NCBI RefSeq assembly: GCF_046719765.1
Contig: NZ_JABEBY010000033.1
Span: 1 to 10,066, forward strand
Origin: Halonotius sp046719765
GTDB taxonomy: Archaea; Halobacteriota; Halobacteria; Halobacteriales; Haloferacaceae
Direction of reading: 5' to 3'
Length of the DNA stretch: 10,066 bases
Positions within the stretch are counted from its first letter, which is position 1. The number at the start of each line of letters is the position of its first letter. This document shows, piece by piece, positions 1 to 7,041 of this stretch. The translations under genes and the position numbers were made by a program. The notes beneath the pieces were generated by a model that saw only the letters and a list, made by a program, of their open reading frames with translations, was not told the DNA's origin and did not search any database.

Positions 1-21
1 TCTCTCTGCTGACCATCTTGA

Positions 22-849
22 GACCAGTTACGAGCTCCGTTCACAAAAGAAGTACTCATCGCTACAGATGAGCGTACCGAATTAATCAAACATCGTCTGG
101 AACACGAGGCTGCTCACATTACCGTTCAGACTGCAGCAACCCCAAACGAAGGAGTATCCATACTAGCCAGCGATACCGTAGACTGCATCATCTCGGATTA
201 TGATATGCCAACGCAAAATGGGGTTGAATTTCTACAAAACGTTCGAGAAGAGCATCCCCATCTACCCTTCATTCTCTACACGTCAAAGGGGACAGAAGAA
301 ATCGCCAGTGAGGCTATCTCTGCCGGCGTGACTGACTACTTACAGAAACAAGCAGCTCCCAGTCATCATACACTACTGGCAAACCGAATTCAAAACGCCG
401 TCAGTCAGTATCGGGCGCAAAAAGAGGTCGAACGAAATGAGGATTTACTTGCATCCACCGAACAGCTCGCCAACACCGGTGGTTGGAATTTCGACATTGA
501 AACCGGCGAGACACGCTGGACAGACGGCACGTACGCGATATATGGTCTTGAGCCCGACGCTGAGCTAACCAAACAGGAAGCAATCGAATTTTATCATCCG
601 GAAGATCGCAGTGAGATCAAACGCCTTGTCGAACGATGTATCAAAACTAGGGAGTCCTATGAGGCGACGCTCCGACTGATTGATGCTGACGATCAACTCC
701 ATTGGGTGCTCACAAACGGTGAGGCAATCGAAAAAAATGGAGAGATCATCGCCATCAGAGGAGCCATTCGAGATATTACAGACCTCAAAGAGAGTCAGAA
801 GCATCCCACAACCGCTCAAAATAGATCCGGTCAGCGTGGGGGGACATAG
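22..849 (+). pseudogene. Receiver-PAS signalling protein, start-less and lacking a kinase core
   Basis: The frame is open from just after a TGA (19-21) and codes for an almost complete response-regulator receiver followed by a PAS domain. The receiver begins near 'VLIATDE' (about nt 52), with the phosphoacceptor Asp in 'ISDYDMP' (codon 196-198), the conserved Thr in 'ILYTSKG' (280-282) and Lys in 'YLQKQ' (346-348). The PAS/PAC domain runs about 457-790 and ends in 'AIRDITDLKESQ'. No ATG, GTG or TTG lies between the upstream stop and the receiver. The first ATG (205) falls right after the phosphorylation site and would give a 214-residue product without half the receiver. After PAS the protein ends in 16 unconserved residues, where relatives continue into more sensor domains and a kinase. 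It resembles the receiver of the hybrid kinase at 7104, so the two are paralogues. It is probably a decaying gene; a short translated PAS protein from 205 cannot be excluded. Confidence 0.7.
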
Positions 850-887
850 CTTTGCGATCAAAATACGCATCCAAACATGACAGTTTG

Positions 888-1435
888 TCAGCTCTTTGTC
901 CACCTGCTTCCAAAATGAGCAACGGGATAGCCGAGTTCAGCGATGCCGACATCAAGAGCACGATCAATCGTCTCTGAAAACGAGAGCTCTGATTGGTTCG
1001 TGATTGAGTATAGCCGCGAGATTGCTGCCGTTGACTGTCGCCATGGATCTGAGGATTAATGTTCGCCGCCGACACCGCCAAGGGTTTCAATTCGAGTGGC
1101 CAACAGCTCGGCTTCGTTGTCGCCGTCGGTTTTCGGCACGTAGTCAGCTCCAGTGGCCAACACCTTGCTCACGACATCGGTATCCTCCGGGGACGCAAAC
1201 AAGAGAATCGGGAGCTCCGGATCTCGCTCACGGATCTGAGAGAGAAAATCGATGATATCAGTATCCAGCGGTGGCTCAACGACCAGACAGTCTGGCTGCT
1301 TCGCGTCGTAGGCGCGCAGTCCTGCCTCAGCCGGTCGGCAGTATCAACCGAGAACTCGTGATCGGCAGCTAGCTCAGCCTCGTTAGTGAGCGGTGTGGAC
1401 GAACCAGCGGCCCCGACATGCAATACCTGAAGCAC
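888..1435 (-). pseudogene. Broken degenerate receiver-GAF protein
   Basis: Reading the minus strand from GTG 1435, 'VLQVLHVGAAG' opens a receiver fold that runs in one frame to about 1322. There a missing base (1319-1323) moves it to a second frame: 'LRAYDAKQPDCLVVEPPLD', then 'ELPILLFASPED', 'ATGADYVPK' and 'LLATRIETLGGVGGEH'. A TAA (1056-1058) follows, but the same frame continues past it into 'SRLYSITNQSELSFSETI' and 'LDVGIAELGYPVAHFG', which looks like the start of a GAF domain of haloarchaeal sensor proteins, until TGA at 888-890. Restoring one base and one sense codon gives about 180 continuous residues. The receiver lacks its acidic pocket ('HVGAAG' for 'HVDDD') and the phosphoacceptor Asp ('VVEPP'), but keeps Ser ('FAS') and Lys ('VPK'). 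It is probably the N-terminal part of a receiver-GAF kinase or Bat-like regulator whose 3' end has been lost. Confidence 0.7.
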
Positions 1436-1500
1436 TCCTATTATCAAATCTAATTGGTGATTCAAAATAAGCCTCCATTTGGCAGTTTTTGATGACATGT

Positions 1501-1540
1501 TTAGGTAAACTACCTACGCCGTGGTTCAAACTATACCTAA
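1501..1540. promoter_or_regulatory. Inverted TTAGGTA/TACCTA repeats, candidate operator
   Basis: A perfect inverted repeat TAGGTA-AAC-TACCTA lies at 1502-1516. A third copy, TACCTAA, at 1534-1540 is the exact reverse complement of TTAGGTA at 1501-1507. The cluster is about 50-90 nt upstream of the presumed TATA box of the transducer gene, and it also lies upstream of the minus-strand pseudogene. This is where a haloarchaeal regulator could bind. The repeat is seen directly; the regulatory role is inference. Confidence 0.4.
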
Positions 1541-1592
1541 CACAACAGGACACTCCAACGTTGACACCCCGCGGTTGTGTGCGAAGATAACA

Positions 1593-1600
1593 TTTAGATA
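1593..1600 (+). promoter_or_regulatory. TATA box of the transducer gene
   Basis: TTTAGATA is centred about 26 nt before the ATG at 1623, the expected distance from an archaeal TATA box to a transcription start at the ATG itself. No Shine-Dalgarno sequence precedes that ATG, which fits a leaderless transcript and argues against the longer reading from 1521. ACATTTAG occurs twice here, 24 bases apart (1590-1597 and 1614-1621). Confidence 0.5.
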
Positions 1601-1622
1601 TTCGAAGCGTGTTACATTTAGC

Positions 1623-3245
1623 ATGCAAAATCCGATTCGGGATAGTTTGCGGGTAAAGCTAGTTGGGTTTGCAGCCGTGGTGGCACTTTCGGGGGGAACT
1701 GTCGGTGTTGCTAGCTATCTTGTTGTTGGAAGCCAACTACTACTCGGGGTAACTGTTGCTGCAACAGCGGTCACGGCACTTTTTATTGGATATGTGTCAA
1801 ACACGGTGTACAACGAAATCAACCGGTTAATGAACGAGATGCGAGCAATCGCTGACGGTGAACTCGACCGTGAAATCAATTCAGATCGAAGCGACGAGCT
1901 GGGCGAGATGTTTCGAACGCTTGATGAGACACGTGACGCCCTCAATAGTGAGATCACACAGGCAACCGAAGCAAAAAAAGAGGCAACCAAGGCAAAAAAA
2001 CAGTCCGAGCAGGCAAAACAGGAGTTAGATGACCTTATGAACGATCTAGAGGCCGATATCAATACAGTGATGGAAAATGCAGCAGCAGGTGATCTCAGTG
2101 AAGAAATTGATGTCTCGACGGACGAAGCGGTCATCGCCTCAATTGTTCGGTCAACAAACACCCTCATTGAGCGGTACAGGACGACAATTCACGAAATCAC
2201 GCAGTTTGCTGACCAAGTTGAGTCGATGAGCAACCAGGTGGCGACGCAAGTTGAGTCCGTTCATCAGTCAAGCAACAGCGTCACCCATTCGGTTCAAGAG
2301 ATGGCCAACGATATGGAAGCACAGGATGCAGAGTTGAGCAATGTGTACGATGAGTTGCAACGGATCTCAGCGACTGTTGAAGAAGTTGCATCGGAAACAA
2401 CAACAGTTGCTGACACTGCCGACAAAACCACACGCATCGGGCAGGATGGTCAAGCGGATGCCGCAGCCGCAACCAACGAAATGGAAGAAGTCGCTTCGGC
2501 TGTGGACGAAGTTGTTGCGTCTGTAAACACGCTGTCCGAACAGTTTGAGGAGATCGCAGCGGCAACAGATCTCATCTCCGAGATTGCTGATCAAACGAAT
2601 CTCCTCGCGCTCAATGCAAACATTGAGGCGGCCCGCGCCGGTGAAGCAGGCTCCGGATTTGCGGTGGTTGCTGATGAGGTCAAATCACTTTCAGAGGAGA
2701 CAAAGGAGTCAGCCCAACAGATCGAATCAGTAATTGACTCCGCGGAACAACAGATGGAAACCACGGTTAACGAAGTTGAACAAGCACGCTCACAACTTGA
2801 CAGCAGTGTTGAAACCATTGAGTCGGTCGTTGAATCCTTCGAAACGATGGTTGAGTACACAGAGGATACAAACACCGGAATCCAAGAGATCAACGACGCG
2901 GCAACCACTCAAGCCGAATCGGTACAGGAGGTCGTTGGGATGATCGACGACCTTTCAGAGATCAGTGCAGCGACGCTGACCGAAAGTCAAGAAGTCGTCA
3001 GAGAAATCGAAGACCAGTCAGAGACGCTTACCGATGTCGCTGATAGCACCCAGCAGGTCGATGCCGTACTTGTTGAACTCCAAGAGCACCTGTCACAGTT
3101 TGAACTACAGGAGACCACTGCAAGCACTATGCCGTCATCTGACGGACAGGGTCATTCGCAGAATGATATAACATCAACCAATGGCACTGCTGTGGAAGAA
3201 ACAACCAACGGAGAATCTGAATTTAATTTTACGAACACGGTATGA
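1623..3245 (+). CDS. HtrI-like methyl-accepting chemotaxis/phototaxis transducer
   Basis: This 540-residue membrane transducer should control CheA through CheW. Two helices (about 12-35 and 38-58) are joined by only a few residues, so there is no extracellular ligand domain. A HAMP region follows (about 60-112), then a charged coiled coil rich in Ala, Lys, Glu and Gln (112-137), a second HAMP-like unit (138-190), and the long antiparallel coiled coil. The conserved signalling tip lies at about 311-360 ('EIADQTNLLALNANIEAARA', 'FAVVADEVKSLSEET'). Glu/Gln pairs in the helices (for example 'NEMEEVASA') are likely methylation sites. The layout and length match HtrI, the sensory rhodopsin I transducer, but no rhodopsin gene is adjacent. 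I chose ATG 1623 because the TATA box is 26 nt upstream and the protein starts directly before the first helix; the same frame extends to ATG 1521, adding 34 residues without family character. The function as a transducer is firm; the stimulus is unknown. Confidence 0.93.
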   Translation: MQNPIRDSLRVKLVGFAAVVALSGGTVGVASYLVVGSQLLLGVTVAATAVTALFIGYVSNTVYNEINRLMNEMRAIADGELDREINSDRSDELGEMFRTLDETRDALNSEITQATEAKKEATKAKKQSEQAKQELDDLMNDLEADINTVMENAAAGDLSEEIDVSTDEAVIASIVRSTNTLIERYRTTIHEITQFADQVESMSNQVATQVESVHQSSNSVTHSVQEMANDMEAQDAELSNVYDELQRISATVEEVASETTTVADTADKTTRIGQDGQADAAAATNEMEEVASAVDEVVASVNTLSEQFEEIAAATDLISEIADQTNLLALNANIEAARAGEAGSGFAVVADEVKSLSEETKESAQQIESVIDSAEQQMETTVNEVEQARSQLDSSVETIESVVESFETMVEYTEDTNTGIQEINDAATTQAESVQEVVGMIDDLSEISAATLTESQEVVREIEDQSETLTDVADSTQQVDAVLVELQEHLSQFELQETTASTMPSSDGQGHSQNDITSTNGTAVEETTNGESEFNFTNTV

Positions 3246-3300
3246 AATCAAATAGAGTGAATTAATATAGATGCTGAACTATAATTTACAAGCATACCGG

Positions 3301-3334
3301 GAATGCCACGGGGCTTGACCCCGAGGCGGTTCAC
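3301..3334. mobile_element. Hairpin resembling the right end of an IS200/IS605-type element
   Basis: CCACGGGG (3306-3313) and CCCCGAGG (3319-3326) form an eight-base stem with one mismatch around the loop CTTGA, followed by TTCAC (3330-3334). From memory, haloarchaeal IS200/IS605/IS1341-type elements (tnpB) often end in a GC-rich hairpin of this kind with TTCAC after it. No transposase gene is present, so this would be a remnant. The stop codon of the minus-strand kinase (3331-3333) lies inside TTCAC. A terminator serving the two converging genes is the alternative reading. The hairpin is plain in the sequence; its origin is inferred. Confidence 0.4.
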
Positions 3335-5697
3335 GTACTGCTGGATGCTCCTGTAGATTGGAAACACACCTGAATAGTTGTGCCTGACTCTGTGTCAAAA
3401 TCAATGGTTGCACCTGAATACTGTGTGATTCGGTCAATAAGCCACAAACCAACACCACTGCCATGCTCTAATGCTGTTTCCCCATGCTTTGTGAGAATAT
3501 CTAATTCTCCCTGAGGAATCCCTGGGCCATCGTCTGAAATCTCAAGGATGGTACCATCGTCAGCAGTTGTTGTCCGTATCTGAATGTAATCTGCTCCGGT
3601 CTGAGGATCATTTATTGCATGCTCAAGACTGTTTGATAACATGTGGTAGATAGCATCGGAAAGTTTGGGATGTGCAACAACGTTGCCTGTCATAGACAGA
3701 TTTAATCTAATTTCTGTCTGCGGTGACCGGTTGTGAAGTCGTTTTACAGCATCATTGACAGCGGTTTCGAGATCAATAATCTGTGTATCATTACGGGTTT
3801 CAACTACGTCTCGCATTGTACGGGCAGTGTTTGCAGTCCGTTCAAGACTTTCACATTTTGCAATTATATTGGCTACAAATTGAGAGGTCTCATCAGTGTC
3901 ATCACGTATCGCTTGCGCGTATCCCTTGATTACATTAAGATCATTACGGATGTTGTGCCGGAGCACACGACCGATCACCTGATCAAGAAGATCAATCTCG
4001 TTACGATTGTCAACCAACTGGATTGCAGTTTCAAGACTAGAAGACAGTGTAGCAATTATACTATGATCGATAGCAGAAAATTCTTGTGAACGGACAGATC
4101 CGGCCACTAACAGCCCAAAGTCTCCAAGTGGCGCTATGACTTCTGAGTTGATTGGACTGCTCTCATTGTATACCTCCGGATGAGTGTTAACATCACCAAC
4201 CACCCTTGTGTTACCATTTTTGAACGTTTCCCATGCAATACCTTCGCCTTTTTCAAAACTAGGCGGTGTACCTATAATCCGTTCAGCCGTATCAGTTTGG
4301 CCAAGAGGATCAAGTTGCTCCCGTGCAGGATTATACTCCCAAATACCAGTTAACGGAAAGTCCAAAGCTTCTGGTAACCGACGCAAAATCGGGTCAACCA
4401 TAGCTTCTCTATCTTCACTTGTAACGGCTGTTTCAGTAAGTTCCTGAATTTTTTCAAGACTATCTGTCTGTCGGGCACGGTTATGTGCTACCGTAGAGAG
4501 TGTAGCTAACAGTTCGATGAACTGACGATCTGTTTCGCTTGATAAATCCGATTCTTCCCTGCCTATCACTAGCACACCATGGCCCTTGATTGGAACAGCC
4601 ATTCCACTAGTAATATCGCGTGCTTGATCTAACACATTTTTGTCAATCGATTGTATTCGATCACCAGTATATGTTTCCCACAATGTTGTACTGTTACTGT
4701 CGAAAATAATTGTGTCTTCACTCGTTGCGGCAGGAGTTAAATCGTTGGCCGCTCTATCATAAAGATGGATTTCAGCAACGGCTTGATCAACAACCTTTGC
4801 AGCGGTCTTGACTGTTTGGTTACAGACAGAGGATCGGTCTTCACATTCAAACAAAGCTGTGACTTCTTGATAGAATGATTGTAACTCACGTTGACGGTTC
4901 TTTTCAGAAGTAATATCTATATACATTAAAAAATATTCATTACCATCTTCGGCTGAAACCGGTACCGCTCGCAACAGAAAATCACCAGTTCCGTGCAATG
5001 TTTCCCGGCGAACCTCCTTAACTATCGGTTCACCACTGGTTAGTTTGTTAGCAAGGTTACTGTCCTCTCCGGCGGTTTGAACTGGTTCAAATCTGTCAAC
5101 CTGGCGTTCTACGGGGGAACCAAATGTATTAGCAAACGACTCATTCGTTCGATGTATTGTCGTTCCGTCATCGGTAATGGTAATATTAGCAACGGGTTCT
5201 TGAATAGCACTGAAAACCGCTTGGAATCGATTGCGTTCCTCACGGAGTTTGTTCTGAGAATCGATGGTTTTGCATGAGGTAGCAAGCTTCTCATTGAGTG
5301 GATTAAGCGAACTGATGATTGATCGGTCAAGCCCTTCGCCTCGTTGAGCAAGAAGTAGTATACCAAAGCCCGGAAGCTCAAACAAATAGTATTCACCAGT
5401 TTGTTCTACTGATCCGCTGATTGGGAAGCGATTCTGACCAGATTGATCCGCATCAGCCCACTGGTGAAGCCGTTGAACCCCAGCAACCAACAATTCGTCG
5501 CGCTCACCTGAAGCAGGACGCCGTGCGAGCAAATCATATCCGTCGTCAGTTGCTTGATAAACACCACCGACCGAACAGTTTAATTTTTGTAAATAGGCTG
5601 AGAGGGCTGTGGTAGCTGTCTCGATGAGTGTTTCACGAGGCTCAATGGCTAACGAGATCTCGTAGAGGATTTGAATTTGTTGTTGGCGGTCAGGCAT
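3331..5697 (-). CDS. Soluble GAF-PAS-GAF-GAF histidine kinase, partner of FIST protein
   Basis: This is a 788-residue sensor kinase with no membrane helix. Domains in order: an N-terminal GAF-like region (about 5-142, starting 'QILYEISLAIEP'), a short helical linker, PAS (155-263, ending 'LMYIDITSEKNRQ'), GAF (275-408), GAF (425-563), HisKA and HATPase. The phosphorylated His is H581 in 'RVLRHNIRNDLNVIKGY'. The ATPase has the N box at N689 ('MLSNSLEHA'), G1 at D722 ('SDDGPGIP') and G2 at 746-753 ('GSGVGLWL'), so it looks catalytically intact. Residue H+1 is Asn, not the usual acidic residue; this is common in haloarchaeal kinases of this type. It has no receiver, so its phosphate must go to another protein. 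It starts 15 nt after the FIST gene with its own Shine-Dalgarno sequence, so FIST is its likely sensor subunit. The stop codon lies at the edge of a possible IS end, and the last few residues (Ser/Thr-rich) may not be ancestral. Confidence 0.92.
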   Translation of the reverse strand: MPDRQQQIQILYEISLAIEPRETLIETATTALSAYLQKLNCSVGGVYQATDDGYDLLARRPASGERDELLVAGVQRLHQWADADQSGQNRFPISGSVEQTGEYYLFELPGFGILLLAQRGEGLDRSIISSLNPLNEKLATSCKTIDSQNKLREERNRFQAVFSAIQEPVANITITDDGTTIHRTNESFANTFGSPVERQVDRFEPVQTAGEDSNLANKLTSGEPIVKEVRRETLHGTGDFLLRAVPVSAEDGNEYFLMYIDITSEKNRQRELQSFYQEVTALFECEDRSSVCNQTVKTAAKVVDQAVAEIHLYDRAANDLTPAATSEDTIIFDSNSTTLWETYTGDRIQSIDKNVLDQARDITSGMAVPIKGHGVLVIGREESDLSSETDRQFIELLATLSTVAHNRARQTDSLEKIQELTETAVTSEDREAMVDPILRRLPEALDFPLTGIWEYNPAREQLDPLGQTDTAERIIGTPPSFEKGEGIAWETFKNGNTRVVGDVNTHPEVYNESSPINSEVIAPLGDFGLLVAGSVRSQEFSAIDHSIIATLSSSLETAIQLVDNRNEIDLLDQVIGRVLRHNIRNDLNVIKGYAQAIRDDTDETSQFVANIIAKCESLERTANTARTMRDVVETRNDTQIIDLETAVNDAVKRLHNRSPQTEIRLNLSMTGNVVAHPKLSDAIYHMLSNSLEHAINDPQTGADYIQIRTTTADDGTILEISDDGPGIPQGELDILTKHGETALEHGSGVGLWLIDRITQYSGATIDFDTESGTTIQVCFQSTGASSST

Positions 5698-5702
5698 GTG
5701 AT

Positions 5703-5708
5703 CTCTCC
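5703..5708 (-). promoter_or_regulatory. Shine-Dalgarno site of the kinase gene
   Basis: GGAGAG on the minus strand lies 5 nt before ATG 5697, in the 15-nt gap after the FIST stop codon (5713-5715). It fixes the kinase start and supports translation from a joint FIST-kinase mRNA. Confidence 0.6.
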
Positions 5709-5712
5709 AGTG

Positions 5713-6825
5713 TTAGATATCTGCAATTTCTCCGACCACAGCGGTCTTGTTATAATAGTCTAAATGACCTTGGCCATCGTTGGCAACTTCACCAATCGTC
5801 AACGCACCAACGGAGTCACGATTATTTGATACTGCAGCCAACTCTTTATTAAATGCGTCGTCGAGGTACTGTGCCCGGGAGATACAATCAAAAGTGAACA
5901 GCACAGTATCTCCCGGATTTCGTTCAGCTGCTGTCTCGTATGCGTTTTCCGCTGCGTCGATTAATGACTCAGGGTCGCCTTCCAGGATATGGACAAACTC
6001 ACCTTCTGGCAGGTCACCAAAACAGGTGAGTGAACCATCCTCATCGACCTCAAACGGATCACGAACAATTTGTTCTCCGCCAAGTCGGCTTATTCCAAAT
6101 GGGTGTGACTTAGCTATTTCAAAGAAATTTTCTCTATCTATGTATTTCCCAGTTTCACGTTCAACAATTTCTGAGTAAACCTCATATGCAGGCCGTCTAT
6201 CTATAGAGTGTACAGTACGGCCATCAGCAGTGGTAATCTCAAACGGACCACCGATCTCAGTCCACCCGTGTTTGACACCGATGTTGCTTTTTCTCGGAAT
6301 GCGAGCAACTACAGCTGCATCATTAATTAACCCCTCATTGGTAAGCAAGCACAATTGTCGGTCATCATCTAATGTTCCTGCACCTCCACCGAGATAATTA
6401 TAACCTACACCATAAGCGTTGAACAATTTATTTATGAAATTTTCACTTTCATCAGCATATGCGTCAACAAATACAAACATTGTCTCGTCGGCTGCACTCT
6501 GGCTACGCTCAAGATTAATCGTATCATCATCAGGCATAATCGTGGTAATGTCAGGAGTGACATGCAACCCCAAGACAACTACACCCCCCTTTTGTGTTTT
6601 CCCTTCATAAACAACTTCAGGGAAGATACCACCAAATATTGGAGTGGAAATATCTTCCAATATGTCATCTATGTCAGAGGAAACAGGTGCGTCGTTAGCT
6701 GCAGATAGCACAAACAACCCATTGATATCTGGATTAGCGTCGAATTCAGTCAACACTGATTGAAATGGTTCTTTACCAGTCGCACAGTATTCTACGTCCA
6801 TACATGCAATCACAGCGTAATGCAT
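5713..6825 (-). CDS. FIST domain sensor protein
   Basis: This 370-residue cytosolic protein contains both halves of a FIST sensor. FIST_N (about 35-205) carries 'TPIFGGIFPEVVYEG' (61-75) and 'NYLGGGAGTLDDDR' (143-156). FIST_C (about 210-350) carries 'SHPFGI' (240-245), 'LFTFDCISRAQYL' (309-321) and 'GALTIGEVAND' (340-350). FIST domains are predicted to bind small ligands, possibly amino acids, and occur in bacterial and archaeal signalling proteins; no experiment in this gene's lineage is known to me. It has no output domain, so it must act through a partner, most likely the kinase encoded 15 nt downstream. The length and ends look complete. The Asp/Glu-rich composition is typical of haloarchaea. 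The gene is markedly AT-rich (16 G/C in the 60 bases 6421-6480), unlike the kinase at 7104, which may point to a separate origin. The start is supported by a good Shine-Dalgarno sequence. Confidence 0.92.
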   Translation of the reverse strand: MHYAVIACMDVEYCATGKEPFQSVLTEFDANPDINGLFVLSAANDAPVSSDIDDILEDISTPIFGGIFPEVVYEGKTQKGGVVVLGLHVTPDITTIMPDDDTINLERSQSAADETMFVFVDAYADESENFINKLFNAYGVGYNYLGGGAGTLDDDRQLCLLTNEGLINDAAVVARIPRKSNIGVKHGWTEIGGPFEITTADGRTVHSIDRRPAYEVYSEIVERETGKYIDRENFFEIAKSHPFGISRLGGEQIVRDPFEVDEDGSLTCFGDLPEGEFVHILEGDPESLIDAAENAYETAAERNPGDTVLFTFDCISRAQYLDDAFNKELAAVSNNRDSVGALTIGEVANDGQGHLDYYNKTAVVGEIADI

Positions 6826-6833
6826 ATAAACTT

Positions 6834-6838
6834 CTCCC
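6834..6838 (-). promoter_or_regulatory. Shine-Dalgarno site of the FIST gene
   Basis: GGGAG on the minus strand sits 8 nt before ATG 6825. It implies a leadered transcript, in contrast to the transducer gene, which lacks such a site. Confidence 0.6.
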
Positions 6839-6876
6839 GAAATTGACTATTTCGAACAGCTTTACCGCATTGTCAC

Positions 6877-6886
6877 GTAAATATTA
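6877..6886 (-). promoter_or_regulatory. Candidate TATA box of the FIST-kinase operon
   Basis: TAATATTTAC on the minus strand lies in a strongly AT-rich stretch (6877-6910) about 52-61 nt before the FIST start. With transcription starting some 25 nt downstream it would leave a leader of roughly 25-30 nt containing the Shine-Dalgarno site. Several other AT-rich octamers nearby could serve instead. Confidence 0.3.
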
Positions 6887-6909
6887 TCTAATATATCGAT
6901 TTAATATAG

Positions 6910-7041
6910 AGTCTGTCTCCCGGTGCTGCACACAAGGAAGATGATCAAAACTTCCAGAAAGAGTGGACGAACTACGATAGTGACATTCGCCGCATCGTTC
7001 ACCGTGTGGAAGCGATCATGTATTACAAGCACATTGTGTAA
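6910..7041 (+). pseudogene. Unidentified C-terminal gene remnant
   Basis: After a TAG at 6907-6909 a 43-residue frame runs to TAA 7039-7041, reading 'HKEDDQNFQKEWTNYDSDI' then 'RRIVHRVEAIMYYKHIV'. The sequence is charged, helical-looking and protein-like, unlike the AT-rich spacer just before it, yet the only ATG lies nine codons before the end. It therefore looks like the tail of a gene whose 5' part has been lost. I do not recognise the family. Its stop codon overlaps ATG 7041 (TAATG), the upstream alternative start of the hybrid kinase. A short regulatory peptide is a less likely alternative. Confidence 0.35.

Noticed and set aside
878..890. Palindrome TGACA-GTT-TGTCA as a bidirectional terminator
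   Set aside because: It is only five base pairs without a T tract, and both flanking genes are truncated, so a terminator role is not supported.
1059..1361. Plus-strand 100-residue open frame
   Set aside because: It lies opposite the minus-strand receiver, whose translation shows family motifs; the plus-strand product shows none.
1521..1622. 34-residue N-terminal extension of the transducer
   Set aside because: It crosses the TATA box and operator-like repeats and has no family character; the ATG at 1623 directly precedes the first membrane helix.
2281..2908. Long minus-strand and frame-shifted open frames within the transducer gene
   Set aside because: They are by-products of the repetitive Glu/Gln/Ala/Ser coiled-coil codons and have no recognisable domain.
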